Of a stretch of DNA of 64,000 nt, positions 33,865-45,923 are shown piece by piece (positions within the stretch are counted from its first letter, which is position 1; each line of letters begins with the position of its first letter). A model generated the notes under the pieces. It made no database searches, was not told the origin of the DNA, and was given only the letters and a program-made list of their open reading frames with translations. Both the position numbers and the translations under genes were made by a program. Source of the DNA: Liolophura sinensis (lineage: Eukaryota > Mollusca > Polyplacophora > Chitonida > Chitonidae); the NCBI RefSeq assembly GCF_032854445.1, contig NC_088299.1:17477608-17541607 (forward strand), given 5' to 3'.

Positions 33865-35677
33865 TTATTTCCGAGTCATCTCACAAATGGACGATATCTT
33901 AATACTGCTGGACTCATCATCCATTCCAAAACTTCTGAAGTAGGTAGTACCTGAGCATAAACGCTCCTGACTTTGTGAGTCGGGCTGTCCAACGTGCCAG
34001 AATGGACTCTCAAGTGAAATCTCTACTCCAGACAGCCAGGTCCATCCGCTAGAAACCTTACGACCTCCAAGCCAATAGGTACCTGTGTGGAAGGAATTTA
34101 AAAAAAAGTGAGTTTTATACTATTGGATTGTATTTAGTACTTAACTCAATCCATAGATCGATATAGAAATCAATCTATAGGTCAACAGATCAATTAATCA
34201 ATACATTGATCAATTAGCCAATCATAGATCAGTCATCTTATCAATAAAAACTGTCCATGGAAGGTTAAGACCTTATGCCGTGCTTAACAATTGCTTACCC
34301 TAATTACACCAGGTAATTGCTTTATACATTTTCAACGACAATGGTAAAAAAGTGACGAAACTCTCTTACGATTGTCATTGCCTATTGCTTCCTGCAAGTA
34401 CATAAACTTTTCGTCCGTGTCCAATGAGATCAAATCCCCGCCTTTTTCCTGACAGGCGTGTCTTGACTCCTCCCACTCCATTTCCTCGATATTCATCCAG
34501 TAACACAGAGCTAGATGCTGAACAAAATGGAATCCGACAACGTCTGGGCAATCTCCTACGGTTAGAATGAAAACCGTTATGAGTTGTATTTAGCTGAACG
34601 AAAAAGAACGATCTGTATCAATCAAGGTCTCCACAATTAATTCAGCGGTTATAGTTATTTATCGAATGCTATATTTTACAGTTTCATCAACTCTTGAGGA
34701 ATTCTCTTTAATCGAGCTTGAAATCCAACAGATAAATCTATGTGAGTAGAGAGGCTGGCTGACAGAAGTGTGCCCATTAAATTCAACAACTACTACACTA
34801 TGTAGCGTCATGTGTATTTGTGCATGATTCAAAGTGAGCTGCCATGATATAAATTTGGCTGTGATGGTTCCCTTTTAGTTGTTTTATATCCATCTCTATC
34901 TGCCCCTCGGCACAGCGTGGTTACATACCCTAGCATAAAGCTGATTTCTATGGAAGTACTCAGCACAGCGTGGTGATATACAATAACACCGACCTGATTA
35001 GTACGGTAGTGCGCTTAAGTAACCCTAGTGGTGCAGTTGGACTAATACTGAATGGACGATAAGGCCCTTACAAAACAAAAGGCACATATAAAGATAATTG
35101 ATACTTGATAATTAAAAGCAAAATTAACTCAGAGTTCCCGTTTAGTGGTTATATATTATGGTTTTCTTAGTTAATTGTTCGTCAGTGCCACAGACCGTAG
35201 TTTTGAATTCTGGGAAATTTGTTCCAAAATGGTATGAGGACGCGAATGGTACCGTCCTCATACCGCGGTCTGTGTGGTGAGATGTCCTCATCCGACTTCC
35301 ATTGAAGCGCAATGGCCTATCAGCACACTTCATTAAAGCACAAGACTCCCTCAGTCAGAGTTGGAAGAATCGTAATAATATTTTCTTAAATACTTACTGC
35401 CTCTGACTTGATACTGTCCGCCATTAAGCTTGGTGTAATACAGTCTACATGTATTAGTGCTGCGATCATAATCGAATGAGGCACATTTTTCATCGCTACT
35501 GCAAAAAACCATGGCTTCTACGGCTGAGCGGCTTGGTACCTGTTTGTACATGGATCCAGCCAGCTGACTGGACGACCGCCGATGGCTGGTGAATATTCTC
35601 TCCTGGTCATCCAAACAAAGGACATTGGCTTGTAAGGATAAAATAATGAGTCCTTTATACAGAGCTGCAGTAATCAT
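33865..35677 (-). CDS. PAN/apple plus C-type lectin protein, copy 2
   Basis: Exons 35398-35677, 34370-34555, 33865-34082; sizes 280, 186 and 218 nt, identical to copy 1; all splice sites and the frame are preserved, giving 227 residues. Same signal peptide, apple-like and lectin domains with QPD and MDD. Differences visible by eye include His69 to Asp, Lys to Asn at the end of exon 2, His196 to Arg, Ser198 to Cys (an extra cysteine close to the sugar-binding loop) and Gly205 to Arg. Exon 1 opens directly at ATG 35677 because a stop lies upstream. The copy sits 3857 bp upstream (in gene direction) of copy 1 in head-to-tail order. Sequence is very close to copy 3, indicating recent duplication or conversion. 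Confidence 0.85.
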
Positions 35678-36661
35678 TTTCCTCTTTCCTTTGTTTCTTC
35701 CTGATTTGTGTTATTATTCGCAATGGAAATGGTTAATGTCCGCTACAGAAGCCAACATAGGTGTTGTCTCTCGGCGTGTTCCTGGTGACAGTGTTTGTCA
35801 ATGATGCACCTTCCCATATGTAAGTTACAAAGACTTTTGTTAGGAATTTTAAATTATGCATTGCCTTTAGCTAATGTACTTGGGGTAAAGCATTAGCTTC
35901 CGTAAATTGATTTTCAATTAGTTTTGTTCAAAAACAAAAGACACCGGTAACATAACGCTTCGGGCTTTAAACTTTTCGCATACAAAATTTACCAGACATG
36001 GGCGATGTTGCAACTACATGTATGTAATTTACTGAGTCAGTCATGGGATAAGTGACCGAATGGAAGAACGAAGATGTCACATAGCCTTATGTCAACAGCT
36101 ATGGGAGTTTCACAAACGCACCTGTTACATCTAAGAGCTATATACATGTGTACACACATGTGAGCATCGTGATTACCAGACACTTGCATGGAAGACTGGC
36201 TAAGCCAAAACTCTTTGGATAATATTTTGAATGTTCTGATTTAAAAAAAAAACCCTTAGCTGTGTAAATATTTTATTGACAGGACTGGTTGATGAGATCA
36301 GATTTTCATCTTGGATGTTTACTCAAGTCCGAGATTGGTATACCACTTTCAAACTATAATATGGTTTTTAAGTCCATAACGCAAATGCTCATTTCCAAAA
36401 CAATCCAAAACACCAGTTTCTATAAAATACGAAAGAAAAAACATATAAAAATAAGTGCCAGATGAAAGCAATCAACAGTGTGATGTAGGGTTGACAGTGG
36501 ATATTCTAAACATGACATGCAATCCTTATTTCGAACGGCTAGTTCGAGGATAATTTTCAAGAGATAGTTACCGGAAGTAGGATTCTAAGTCGCGCGTTGA
36601 ATGCACATGCTCATAAAAGCTGTACGATGATGTAATATACATGAATACTTGCTTACGAAGA

Positions 36662-36922
36662 GAGGTCTCTATGAGGGGTCAACACATTAGAGCGGCGAAA
36701 TGACCCAGGTGCCTTCCACCAATGTGGTAGCCGTGAGTTCATGTCCACCTCATCCTGGCCTCCTCTACGGACGCATGAACTAAGGTCACTCAACAAACTG
36801 CGGATGGTTGTGGGTTCTACTGTGTTCTGCCCGGTTTCCTCCCAAAATAATGCTGGCCGAAGTCGTATAGGTGAAATATTCTTGAGAACGACGTGAAATA
36901 CCAGTCAAATATATAAATAAAT
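36662..36922 (+). mobile_element. SINE family 1, near full length, in lectin spacer 2-3
   Basis: A degenerate tRNA-like head (GCGGTAGCCGTGAGTTCATG-type region) is followed by body landmarks GGTTGTGGGTTCTACTGTGT, GTTTCCTCCCAAAATAATGC and ATTCTTGAGAACGACGTGAA and an AAATATATAAATAAA tail. It shares private bases with the copies at 41548 and 45680, so all three descend from one insertion carried along by duplication. The 49-bp minisatellite starts about 35 bases after its tail. Confidence 0.85.
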
Positions 36923-36954
36923 GCCTACAAAGACGGGCTTAGCAGAAGGACATA

Positions 36955-37490
36955 CAACTATGATGACTTTGAAACAGATAGCCGGTGGCCGTGAACGCTC
37001 TCCCCACACTTGCCAACGAAAGAAAGACAGCCAGAGGCCCTGAACATTCTGTCCGTATTTTTTAACCAGTAAGAAATAGCCAGATGGCCTTAACGCTCTG
37101 TTCATATTTGCCAACCAGAAACAGATAGCCTGAGGCCTTGAACGCTCTGTCCGTAATTCCCAATCGGAAAGAAAGAGCAAGAGAATTTGGGAGCTCTGTT
37201 CATACTTGCCAACCAGCAAGAGACAGTCAGAGGTTCTGAGCTTTGTATCCATACTTGCGAAGAAAGGACAGATAGTCGAAGGCCCTGAACGCTCTGTTCG
37301 TATTTGTCAACCAGAAAGAAATAGCCAGAAGGCCTGAACGCTCTTTCCATACTTGGCAACGAGAAACAGACAGCCTGAGGCCCTGGACGCTTTGTCCGTG
37401 CTTGCTAATCTGAAAAAAATAGCAAGAGGGTTTGGACGCACTACCCATATTTGCCAAGTAGAAACAGATAGCCAGAGGCCCTGAACGCTG
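36955..37490. repeat. 49-bp minisatellite, about 11 diverged units
   Basis: Monomer about AACAGATAGCCAGAGGCCCT, GAACGCTCTGTCCATATTTG, CCAACCAGA; same family as 45926-46675. The sequence is open in all three minus frames over long stretches because the unit contains no stop in any of them. Confidence 0.85.
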
Positions 37491-37496
37491 AACACG

Positions 37497-38115
37497 GTGC
37501 GACAACCGTGTAATACCGTGTTCTGTCGAAACTAACGGGTTTGTACGACAACCGTGTAATACCGTGTACTGTCGAAACTGGCGGGTATGTGCGACAATCT
37601 TGTAATACTGTGTACTGTCGAAATTGTCGGGTGTGTGCGACAACTGTGTAACACCGTCTACTGACGAAATTGACGAGTATATGCGACAACTGTGTAATAC
37701 CTTTTGCCGACGAAATTGACGAGTATATGCGATAACGGTATCATACCGTGTACTACCGTGTGCCTGTTTAAAAGACTGACCTTCTTACATAATAAACAAT
37801 AAATGTTTTTTATAGATTATGCTTTTATCTTAAAATTTACAAAATAGGGAAGTTTATTATGTTTTTCTGTACACGTACAGAAAGTTGCACACACGAAATA
37901 TCGCAATTCAAAAAACTCGGAAAGCGCTGTCAGTTGACGAGTATATGCGACAACCGTGTAATACAGTGTACTGACGAAATTGACAAGTATGTGCGATAAC
38001 CCTGTAATACAATGTACTGACGAAATTGGCGAGTATATGCGACAACAGTGTAATAAGGTGTGCTGACGAAATTGACAAGTAAATGCGATAACCGTGTAAT
38101 ACCATGTACTACCGT
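37497..38115. repeat. 46-bp minisatellite blocks in lectin spacer 2-3
   Basis: Six or so units at 37497-37765 and four at 37935-38115, in the same order and spacing as in spacers 1-2 and 3-4. The first block has two additional unit variants (CGGGTTTGTACGACAACCGT) not seen in spacer 1-2. Confidence 0.85.
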
Positions 38116-38778
38116 GTACTGGTTAAAAACAGTGACCGTATTACATAATAAACAAAATAAATGTATAGACTATTTTTATATTTTAAAATTCACAAAAGGG
38201 GTGTTTATTATGTTTTCTAAAGTGCACGAAGACAAAGTAACTGTGTAACCAACTGTACAAGCAATGGTCAACTGTCGAATTCCAAAATGGCGGGCGGAAA
38301 AAGTACGGCGGAATATGGCGTCACGTGCATGTCACTTGAGACTAAGCTGTTTAGAACAACGTTATAGCCCAAAACTCTTTAAAATAAAACACTAAAGCAA
38401 ATGTATATATGCGTCGATAAGGTATCCCATAGTATTATTATAAAACATGACTCTTTTATGTTGTTACACAACTAAAATATGGCAATTCCAAACAATCGAA
38501 AGCGCCGTCATGTTATCAGTTTTAACCAATCAGACAAGAGTTGTTTCTATAACCTGAAAATGCGTGATTTGGTGTTCTGGCTGCTCTAACATGACGTATC
38601 CCATGGCCTGGTAAGAATTCCTCATTACAAGTTGATTTACAGAGCTACCAAGTAGGCCTATGTCAAGACAAAGATGTTTTTATAAAAATAACCCAGGTGA
38701 TATTATTCCTTGTCTTTCTTTTAATGGACGCCAGTGAATGGAGCACAAACGTTGCACGTGATGTGTTGTGCCAATCGC

Positions 38779-40563
38779 TTATTTCCGAGTCATCTCACAA
38801 ATGGACGATCTCTTAGTACTGCTGGACTCATCATCCATTCCAAAACTTCCGAAGTAGGTAGTACCTGAGGATAAACGCTCCTGACTTTGTGAGTCGGGCT
38901 GTCCAACGTGCCAGAATGGACTCTCAAGTGAAATCTCTACTCCAGACAGCCAGGTCCATCCGCTAGAAACCTTACGACCTCCAAGCCAATAGGTACCTGT
39001 GTGGAAGGAATTTAAAAAAAAGTGAGTTTTATACTATTGGATTGTATTTAGTACTTAACTCAATCCATAGATCGATATAGAAATCAATCTGTAGGTCAAC
39101 AGATCAATTAATCAATACATTGATCAATCAGCCAATCATAGATCAGTCATCTTATCAATAAAAACTGTCCATGGAAGGTTAAAACCTTATGCCGTGCTTA
39201 ACAATTGCTTACCCTAATTACTCCAGGTAATTGCTTTATACATTTTCAACGACAATGGTAAAAAAGTGACGAAACTCTCTTACGCTTGTCATTGCCTATT
39301 GCTTCCTGCAAGTACATAAACTTTTCGTCCGTGTCCAATGAGATCAAATCCCCGCCTTTTTCCTGACAGGCGTGTCTTGACTCCTCCCACTCCATTTCCT
39401 CGATATTCATCCAGTAACACAGAGCTAGATGCTGAACAAAATGGAATCCGACAACGTCTGGACAATCTCCTACGGTTAGAATGAAAACCATTATGAGTTG
39501 TATTTAGCTGAACGAAAAAGAACGATCTGTATCAATCAAGGTCTCCACAATTAATTCAGCGGTTATAGTTATTTATCGAATGCTATATTTTACAGTTTCA
39601 TCAACTCTTGAGGAATTCTCTTTAATCGAGCTTGAAATCCAACAAATAAATCTATGTGAGTAGAGAGGCTGGCTGACAGAAGTGTGCCCATTAAATTCAA
39701 CAATTACTACACTATGTAGCGTCATGTGTATTTGTGCATGATTCAAAGTGAGCTGCCATGATATAAATTTGGCTGTGATGGTTCCCTTTTAGTTGTTTTA
39801 TATCCATCTCTATCTGCCCCTCGGCACAGCGTGGTTACATACCCTAGCATAAAGCTGATTTCTATACAGTAACACCGACCTGATTAGTACGGTAGTGCGC
39901 TTAAGTAACCCTAGTGGTGCTGTTGGACTAATACTGAATGGACGATAAGGCCCTTACAAAACAAAAGGCACATATAAAGATAATTGATAATTGATAATTA
40001 AAAGCAAAATTAACTCAGAGTTCCCGTTTAGTGGTTATATATTATGGTTTTCTTAGTTAATTGTTCGTCAATGCCACAGACCGTAGTTTTGAATTCTGGG
40101 AAATTTGTCCCAAAATGAAATGAGGACGCGAATGGTACCGTCCTCATACCGCGGTCTGTGTGGTGAGATGTCCTCATCCGACTTCCATTGAAGCGCAATG
40201 GCCTATCAGCACACTTCATTAAAGCACAAGACTCCCTCAGTCAGAGTTGGAAGAATCGTAATAATATTTTCTTAAATACTTACTGCCTCTGACTTGATAC
40301 TGTCCGCCATTCAGCTTGGTGTAATACAGTCTACATGTATTAGTGCTGCGATCATAATCGAATGAGGCACATTTTTCATCGCTACTGCAAAAAACCATGG
40401 CTTCTACGGCTGAGCGGCTTGGTACCTGTTTGTACATGGATCCAGCCAGCTGACTGGACGACCGCCGATGACTGGTGAATATTCTCTCCTGGTCGTCCAA
40501 ACAAAGGACATTGGCTTGTAAGGATAAAATAATGAGTCCTTTATACAGAGCTGCAGTAATCAT
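38779..40563 (-). CDS. PAN/apple plus C-type lectin protein, copy 3
   Basis: Exons 40284-40563, 39284-39469, 38779-38996 (280, 186, 218 nt), 227 residues, all splice sites intact. Domain content matches copies 1 and 2: signal peptide, apple-like domain with Cys59, 65 and 77, lectin domain with YWLGG, QPD, MDD in place of WND, and terminal ICE. It lies 4886 bp from copy 2. Its first intron lacks a 36-bp segment (TGGAAGTACTCAGCACAGCG and following) that copies 1 and 2 have near 31093 and 34950. Regulation is not visible; the upstream 900 bp is nearly identical to that of copy 2, so co-expression of the copies is expected (inference). Confidence 0.85.
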
Positions 40564-41547
40564 TTTTTCCTGTTTTCTTTGTTTCTTCCTGATTTGTGTT
40601 ATTATTCGCAATGGAAATGGTTAATGGCCGCTACAGAAGCCAACATAGGTGTTGTCTCTCAGCGTGTTCCTGGTGACAGTGTTTGTCAATGATGCAACTT
40701 CCCATATGTAAGTTACAAAGACTTTTGTTAGGAATTTTAAATTATGCATTGCCTTTAGCTAATGTACTTGGGGTAAAGCATTAGCTTCCGTAAAATGATT
40801 TTCAATTAGTTTTGTTCATAAACAAAAGGCACCGGTAACATAACGCTTCGGGCTTTAAACTTTTCGCATATAAAATTTACCAGACATGGGCGATGTTGCA
40901 ACTACATGTATGTAATTTACTGAGTCAGTCATGGGATAAGTGACCGAATGGAAGAACGATGTCACATAGCCTTATGTCAACAGCTATGGGAGTTTCACAA
41001 ACGCACCTGTTACATCTAAGAGCTATATACATGTGTACACACATGTGAGCATCGTGATCACCAGACACTTGCATGGAAGACTGGCTAAGCCAAAACTCTT
41101 TGGATAATATTTTGAATGTTCTGATTTAAAAAAAAAACCCTTAGCTGTGTAAATATTTTATTGACAGGACTGGTTGATGAGATCAGATTTTCATCTTGGA
41201 CGTTTACTCAAGTCCGAGATTGGTATACCACTTTCAAACTATAATATGGTTTTTAAGTCCATAACGCAAATGCTCATTTCCAAAACAATCCAAAACACCA
41301 GTTTCTATAAAATACGAAAGAAAAAACATATAAAAATAAGTGCCAGATGAAAGCAATCAACAGTGTGATGTAGGGTTGACAGTGGATATTCTAAACATGA
41401 CATGCAATCCTTATTTCGAACGGCTAGTTCGAGGATAATTTTCAAGAGATAGTTACCGGAAGTAGGATTCTAAGTCGCGCGTTGAATGCACATGCTCATA
41501 AAAGCTGTACGATGATGTAATATACATGAATACTTTGCTTACGAAGA

Positions 41548-41807
41548 GAGGTCTCTATGAGGGGTCAACACATCAGAGCGGCGCAATGACCTAGGTGCCT
41601 TCCACCAATGTGGTAGCTGTGAGTTCATGTCCACCTCATCCTGGCCTCCTCTACGGACGCATGAACTAAGGTCACTCAACAAACTGCGGATGGTTGTGGG
41701 TTCTACTGTGTTCTGCCCGGTTTCCTCCCAAAATAATGTTTGCCGAAGTCGTATAGGTGAAATATTCTTGAGAACGACGTGAAATACCAGTCAAATATAT
41801 AAATAAA
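41548..41807 (+). mobile_element. SINE family 1, duplicate of the 36662 copy, in lectin spacer 3-4
   Basis: Nearly identical to the SINE at 36662-36922 and at the same place in the duplication unit, so it arrived by segmental duplication, not by a new insertion. Confidence 0.85.
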
Positions 41808-41839
41808 TGCCTACAAAGACGGGCTTAGCAGAAGGACAT

Positions 41840-42376
41840 ACAACTATGATGACTTTGAAACAGATAGCCGGTGGCCGTGAACGCTCTCCCCACACTTGCC
41901 AACGAAAGAAAGACAGCCAGAGGCCCTGAACATTCTGTCCGTATTTTTTAACCAGTAAGAAATAGCCAGATGGCCTTAACGTTCTATTCATATTTGCCAA
42001 CCAGAAACAGATAGCCTGAGGCCTTGAACGCTCTGTCCGTAATTCCCAATCGGAAAGAAAGAGCAAGAGAATTTGGGAGCTCTGTTCATACTTGCCAACC
42101 AGCAAGAGACAGTCAGAGGTTCTGAGCTTTGTATCCATACTTGCGAAGAAAGGACAGATAGTCGAAGGCCCTGAACGCTCTGTTCGTATTTGTCAACCAG
42201 AAAGAAATAGCCAGAAGGCCTGAACGCTCTTTCCATACTTGGCAACGAGAAACAGACAGCCTGAGGCCCTGGACGCTTTGTCCGTGCTTGCTAATCTGAA
42301 AAAAATAGCAAGAGGGTTTGGACGCACTACCCATATCTGCCAAGTAGAAACAGATAGCCAGAGGCCCTGAACGCTG
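41840..42376. repeat. 49-bp minisatellite, duplicate block in spacer 3-4
   Basis: Almost base for base the same as 36955-37490, including the irregular units, confirming that spacer 3-4 is a recent copy of spacer 2-3. Confidence 0.85.
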
Positions 42377-42382
42377 AACACG

Positions 42383-42960
42383 GTGCGACAACCGTGTAAT
42401 GCCGTGTTTTGTCGAAACTAACGGGTTTGTACGACAACCGTGTAATACCGTGTACTGTCGAAACTGGTGGGTATGTGCGACAATCTTGTAATACTGTGTA
42501 CTGTCGAAATTGTCGGGTGTGTGCGACAACTGTGTAATACCTTTTGCCGACGAAATTGACGAGTATATGCGATAACGGTATCGTACCGTGTACTACCGTG
42601 TGCCTGTTTAAAAGACTGACCTTCTTACATAATAAACAATAAATGTTTTTTATAGATTATTTTTTTATCTTAAAATTTACAAAATAGGGAAGTTTATTAT
42701 GTTTTTCTGTACACGTACAGAAAGTTGCACACACGAAATATCGCAATTCAAAAAACTCGGAAAGCGCTGTCAGTTGACGAGTATATGCGACAACCGTGTA
42801 ATACAGTGTACTGACGAAATTGACGAGTATGTGCGATAACCCTGTAATACAATGTACTGACGAAATTGGCGAGTATATGCGACAACAGTGTAATAACGTG
42901 TGCTGACGAAATTGACGAGTAAATGCGATAACCGTGTAATACCATGTACTACCGTGTACT
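42383..42960. repeat. 46-bp minisatellite blocks in lectin spacer 3-4
   Basis: Blocks at 42383-42600 and 42778-42960. The first block is one unit shorter than its counterpart at 37497-37765, showing unit loss or gain since duplication. Confidence 0.85.
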
Positions 42961-43612
42961 GGTTAAAAAGAGTGACCCTCTTACATAATAAACAAAATAA
43001 ATGTATAGATTATTTTTATATTTTAAAATTCACAAAAGGGGTGTTTATTATGTTTTCTAAAGTACACGAAGACAAAGTAACTGTGTAACCAACTGTACAA
43101 GCAATGGTCAACTGTCGAATTCCAAAATGGCGGGCGGAAAAAGTACGGCGGAATATGGCGTCGCGTGCATGTCACTTGAGACTAAGCTGTTTAGAACAAC
43201 GTTATAGCCCAAAACTCTTTAAAATAAAACACTAAAGCAAATGTATATATGCGTCGATAAGGTATCCCATAGTATTATTATAAAACATGACTCTTTTATG
43301 TTGTTACACAACTAAAATATGGCAATTCCAAACAATCGAAAGCGCCGTCATGTTATCAGGTTTACCCAAACAGGCAAGAGTTATTTCTATAACCTGAAAA
43401 CGCGTGACATCGTGTTTCCGATTGCTCTTACTTGGCGCATCCCATGGCCTCGTAAGAATTCCGCATTAGAAATTGATTTACAGAGCTACTAAGTATGTCA
43501 GAAAAAAGATGTTTGTATAAAAATAACACAGGTCATATTATTCATTGTCTTTCTTTAATGGACGCCAGTAAATGGGCCACAAACGTTGCACATCTTCTGT
43601 TGTCCCAATCGT

Positions 43613-43722
43613 TTAAAGGGGAAGAAAATTTAAATATCATTAGATAGATCACCACCAGATAGAAAAAACATGTGCTCTTTTCACCCTATAGTGTCATTTT
43701 TTAAAGTTTTCTTCTCCTTTAC
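43613..43722. mobile_element. MITE-like insertion, about 110 bp, at the end of lectin copy 4
   Basis: Terminal inverted repeats TAAAGGGGAAGAAAATTTAAA (left) and the complement of TTTAAAGTTTTCTTCTCCTTTA (right) differ at two or three bases. The other lectin copies lack it. It lies directly at the stop codon of copy 4, flanked by TA/TTA, the likely target site. Superfamily not assigned. Confidence 0.65.
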
Positions 43723-45492
43723 TTGAGAGGCATCTCACAAATGGACGATCTTTTAGCACTGCCGGAATCATCATCCATTCCAAAACTTCCGAAGTAGGTA
43801 GTACCTGAGGATAAATGTTCCTGACTTTGTGCGTCGGGCTGTCCAACGTGCCAGAATGGACTCTCAAGTGAAATCTCTACTCCAGACAGCCAGGTCCATC
43901 CGTTAGAAACCTTACGACCTCCAAGCCAATAGGTACCTGTGTGGAAGGAGATAAAGAAGTGGAATTTGATACTATGGAACTGTATTTAGTACTTAACACA
44001 ATCTATAGATCGATACAGAAATCAATCTATAGACCAACGGATCAATTAATCAATACATTGATCAATCAGCCAATCATAGATCAGTCATCTTATGAATAAA
44101 AACTGTCCATTGAAGGTTAAAACCTTATGCCGTGCTTAACAATTGCTTACCCTAATTACTCCAGGTATTTGCTTTATACATTTTCAACGACAATGGTAAA
44201 AAAAGTGACGAAACTCTCTTACGCTTGTCATTGCCTATTGCTTCCTGCAAGTACATAAACTTTTCGTCCGTGTCCAATGAGATTAAATCCCCGCCTTTTT
44301 CCTGACAGGCGTGTCTTGACTCCTACCACTCCATTTCCTCGATATTCGCCCAGAAACACACAGCACAGAGCAGTTTTTAGCTGAACGAATCGGAACATCA
44401 ACGATCTCTATTAATCAATGCTTCAACACTTAAATCAGCGTTAGTTTTTGCTTGATTGAGCGGGTTATATTTATATATCGAATGCTATATTTTACAGTTT
44501 TATAAACTCTTTAGGAATTCTCTTTGATCGAGCTTGAAATACAATAGATAAATCTAAGTGAGTAGAGGCTGGCTGACAGAAGTGTGCCCATTAAATTCAG
44601 CAACGTCTACACGATGTAGCGTCATGTGCATTTGTGCATGATTCAAAGTGAGCTGCCATGATATAAAATTGGCTGTGATGGTTCCCTTTTAGTTGTTTTA
44701 TATCCATCTCTATCTGCCCCTCGGCACAGCGCGGTGATATACCCTAAGACCGACCTGATCTGTACGGTAGTGCGCTTAAGTAACCCTAGTGGTGCAGCTG
44801 GACTAATACTGAAGCGACGATGAGGTCCTTACAAAATAAAAGGCACATAAAAGGCACATAAAATAATTAACCACAAAATTAACTCAAAGTTCACGTTTAT
44901 TGGTTTTATTTAGTGTTTTCTTAGTTTATTGTTCGTCAGTGCCACAGACGATAAGTTCGAATTTTGGTTAATTTGTTACAGAGGCGCCTTCAATTCGTAC
45001 GACAGAAATGTACGGAAGCGTGTAAACGACATCTCGCCCAGCGGCTCCCGGCATGAGGACGGTGCAAATTGTACCGCGGTTCGCGTGGTGAGATGTCCTC
45101 ATCCGACTTCCATTGAAGCGCAAAGACCTATCGACAAACACACTTCATTAAACTAGAAGACTCCTTCAGTCAGAGCTGGAAGAATCGCAACACCATTTTC
45201 TTAAATACTTACTGCCTCTGACTTGATACTGTCCGCCATTAAGCTTGGTGTAATACAGTCTACATGTATTAGTGCTGCGATCATAATGGAATGAGGCACA
45301 TTTTTCATCGCTACTGCAAAAAACCATGGCTTCTACGGCTGAGCGGCTTGGTACCTGTTTGTACATGGATCCAGCCAGCTGACTGGACGACCGCCGATGA
45401 CTGGTGAATATTCTCTCCTGGTCGTCCAAACAAAGGACATTGGCTTGTAAGGATAAAATAATGAGTCCTTCATACAGAGCTGCAGTAATCAT
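43719..45492 (-). pseudogene. PAN/apple plus C-type lectin, copy 4, damaged in exon 2
   Basis: Exon 1 (45213-45492) and exon 3 (43719-43936) are intact with normal splice sites. Exon 2 (about 44223-44358) has lost some 85 bp at its 5' side, removing the acceptor and the Cys96-Cys111 segment, and carries an in-frame TAG where the others have WEES. Because all introns are phase 1 and exon 2 is 186 nt, skipping exon 2 keeps the frame: a secreted apple-like domain fused to the C-terminal half of the lectin domain could still be made (inference). The last codons differ (ICEMPLK then TAA instead of ICEMTRK) because a MITE-like insertion borders and supplies the stop codon. Copy 4 is the most diverged, and its upstream flank is shortened. 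Confidence 0.75.
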
Positions 45493-45679
45493 TTTCCTGT
45501 TTCCTTTGTTCCTACGTGATTTGTGTTATTGTTCACAGTGTCAGTGGTTAGTGTAAGCTACAGAAGTCAACATAGATGTTTTCTCTCAGCGTGTTCCTGG
45601 TGACAGTGTTCGTCAATGTTCCTACATCCTATATATACGTTACAAAAGCTTTTGAGTTTTAAATTACTGATTGCCACAA

Positions 45680-45922
45680 GGAGGGATCTCCGTGGCCAAG
45701 GGGGGTAACACGTCGGCCTCACCATGGTCGCTGTGAGTTCACGTCCACCTCATCCTGGCTTCCTCTCCGGAGGCACGAACTAAGATCTCGCAGCAAACTG
45801 CGGATGGTTGTGGGTTCTACTGGGCTCTGCCCGGTTTCCTCCCAAAACTATGCTGGCCGAAGTCGTATAGGTGAAATATTATTGAGAACGGCGTAAGACG
45901 CTTATCAAATATATAAATAAAT
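45680..45922 (+). mobile_element. SINE family 1, near full length, beyond lectin copy 4
   Basis: The head CCGTGGCCAAGGGGGGTAAC resembles a tRNA A-box region and GTGAGTTCACGTCCA a degenerate B box; body and AAATATATAAATAAATG tail follow. It shares private bases with the two SINEs inside the lectin cluster. The 49-bp array starts directly at its tail. Confidence 0.85.
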
Positions 45923-45923
45923 G

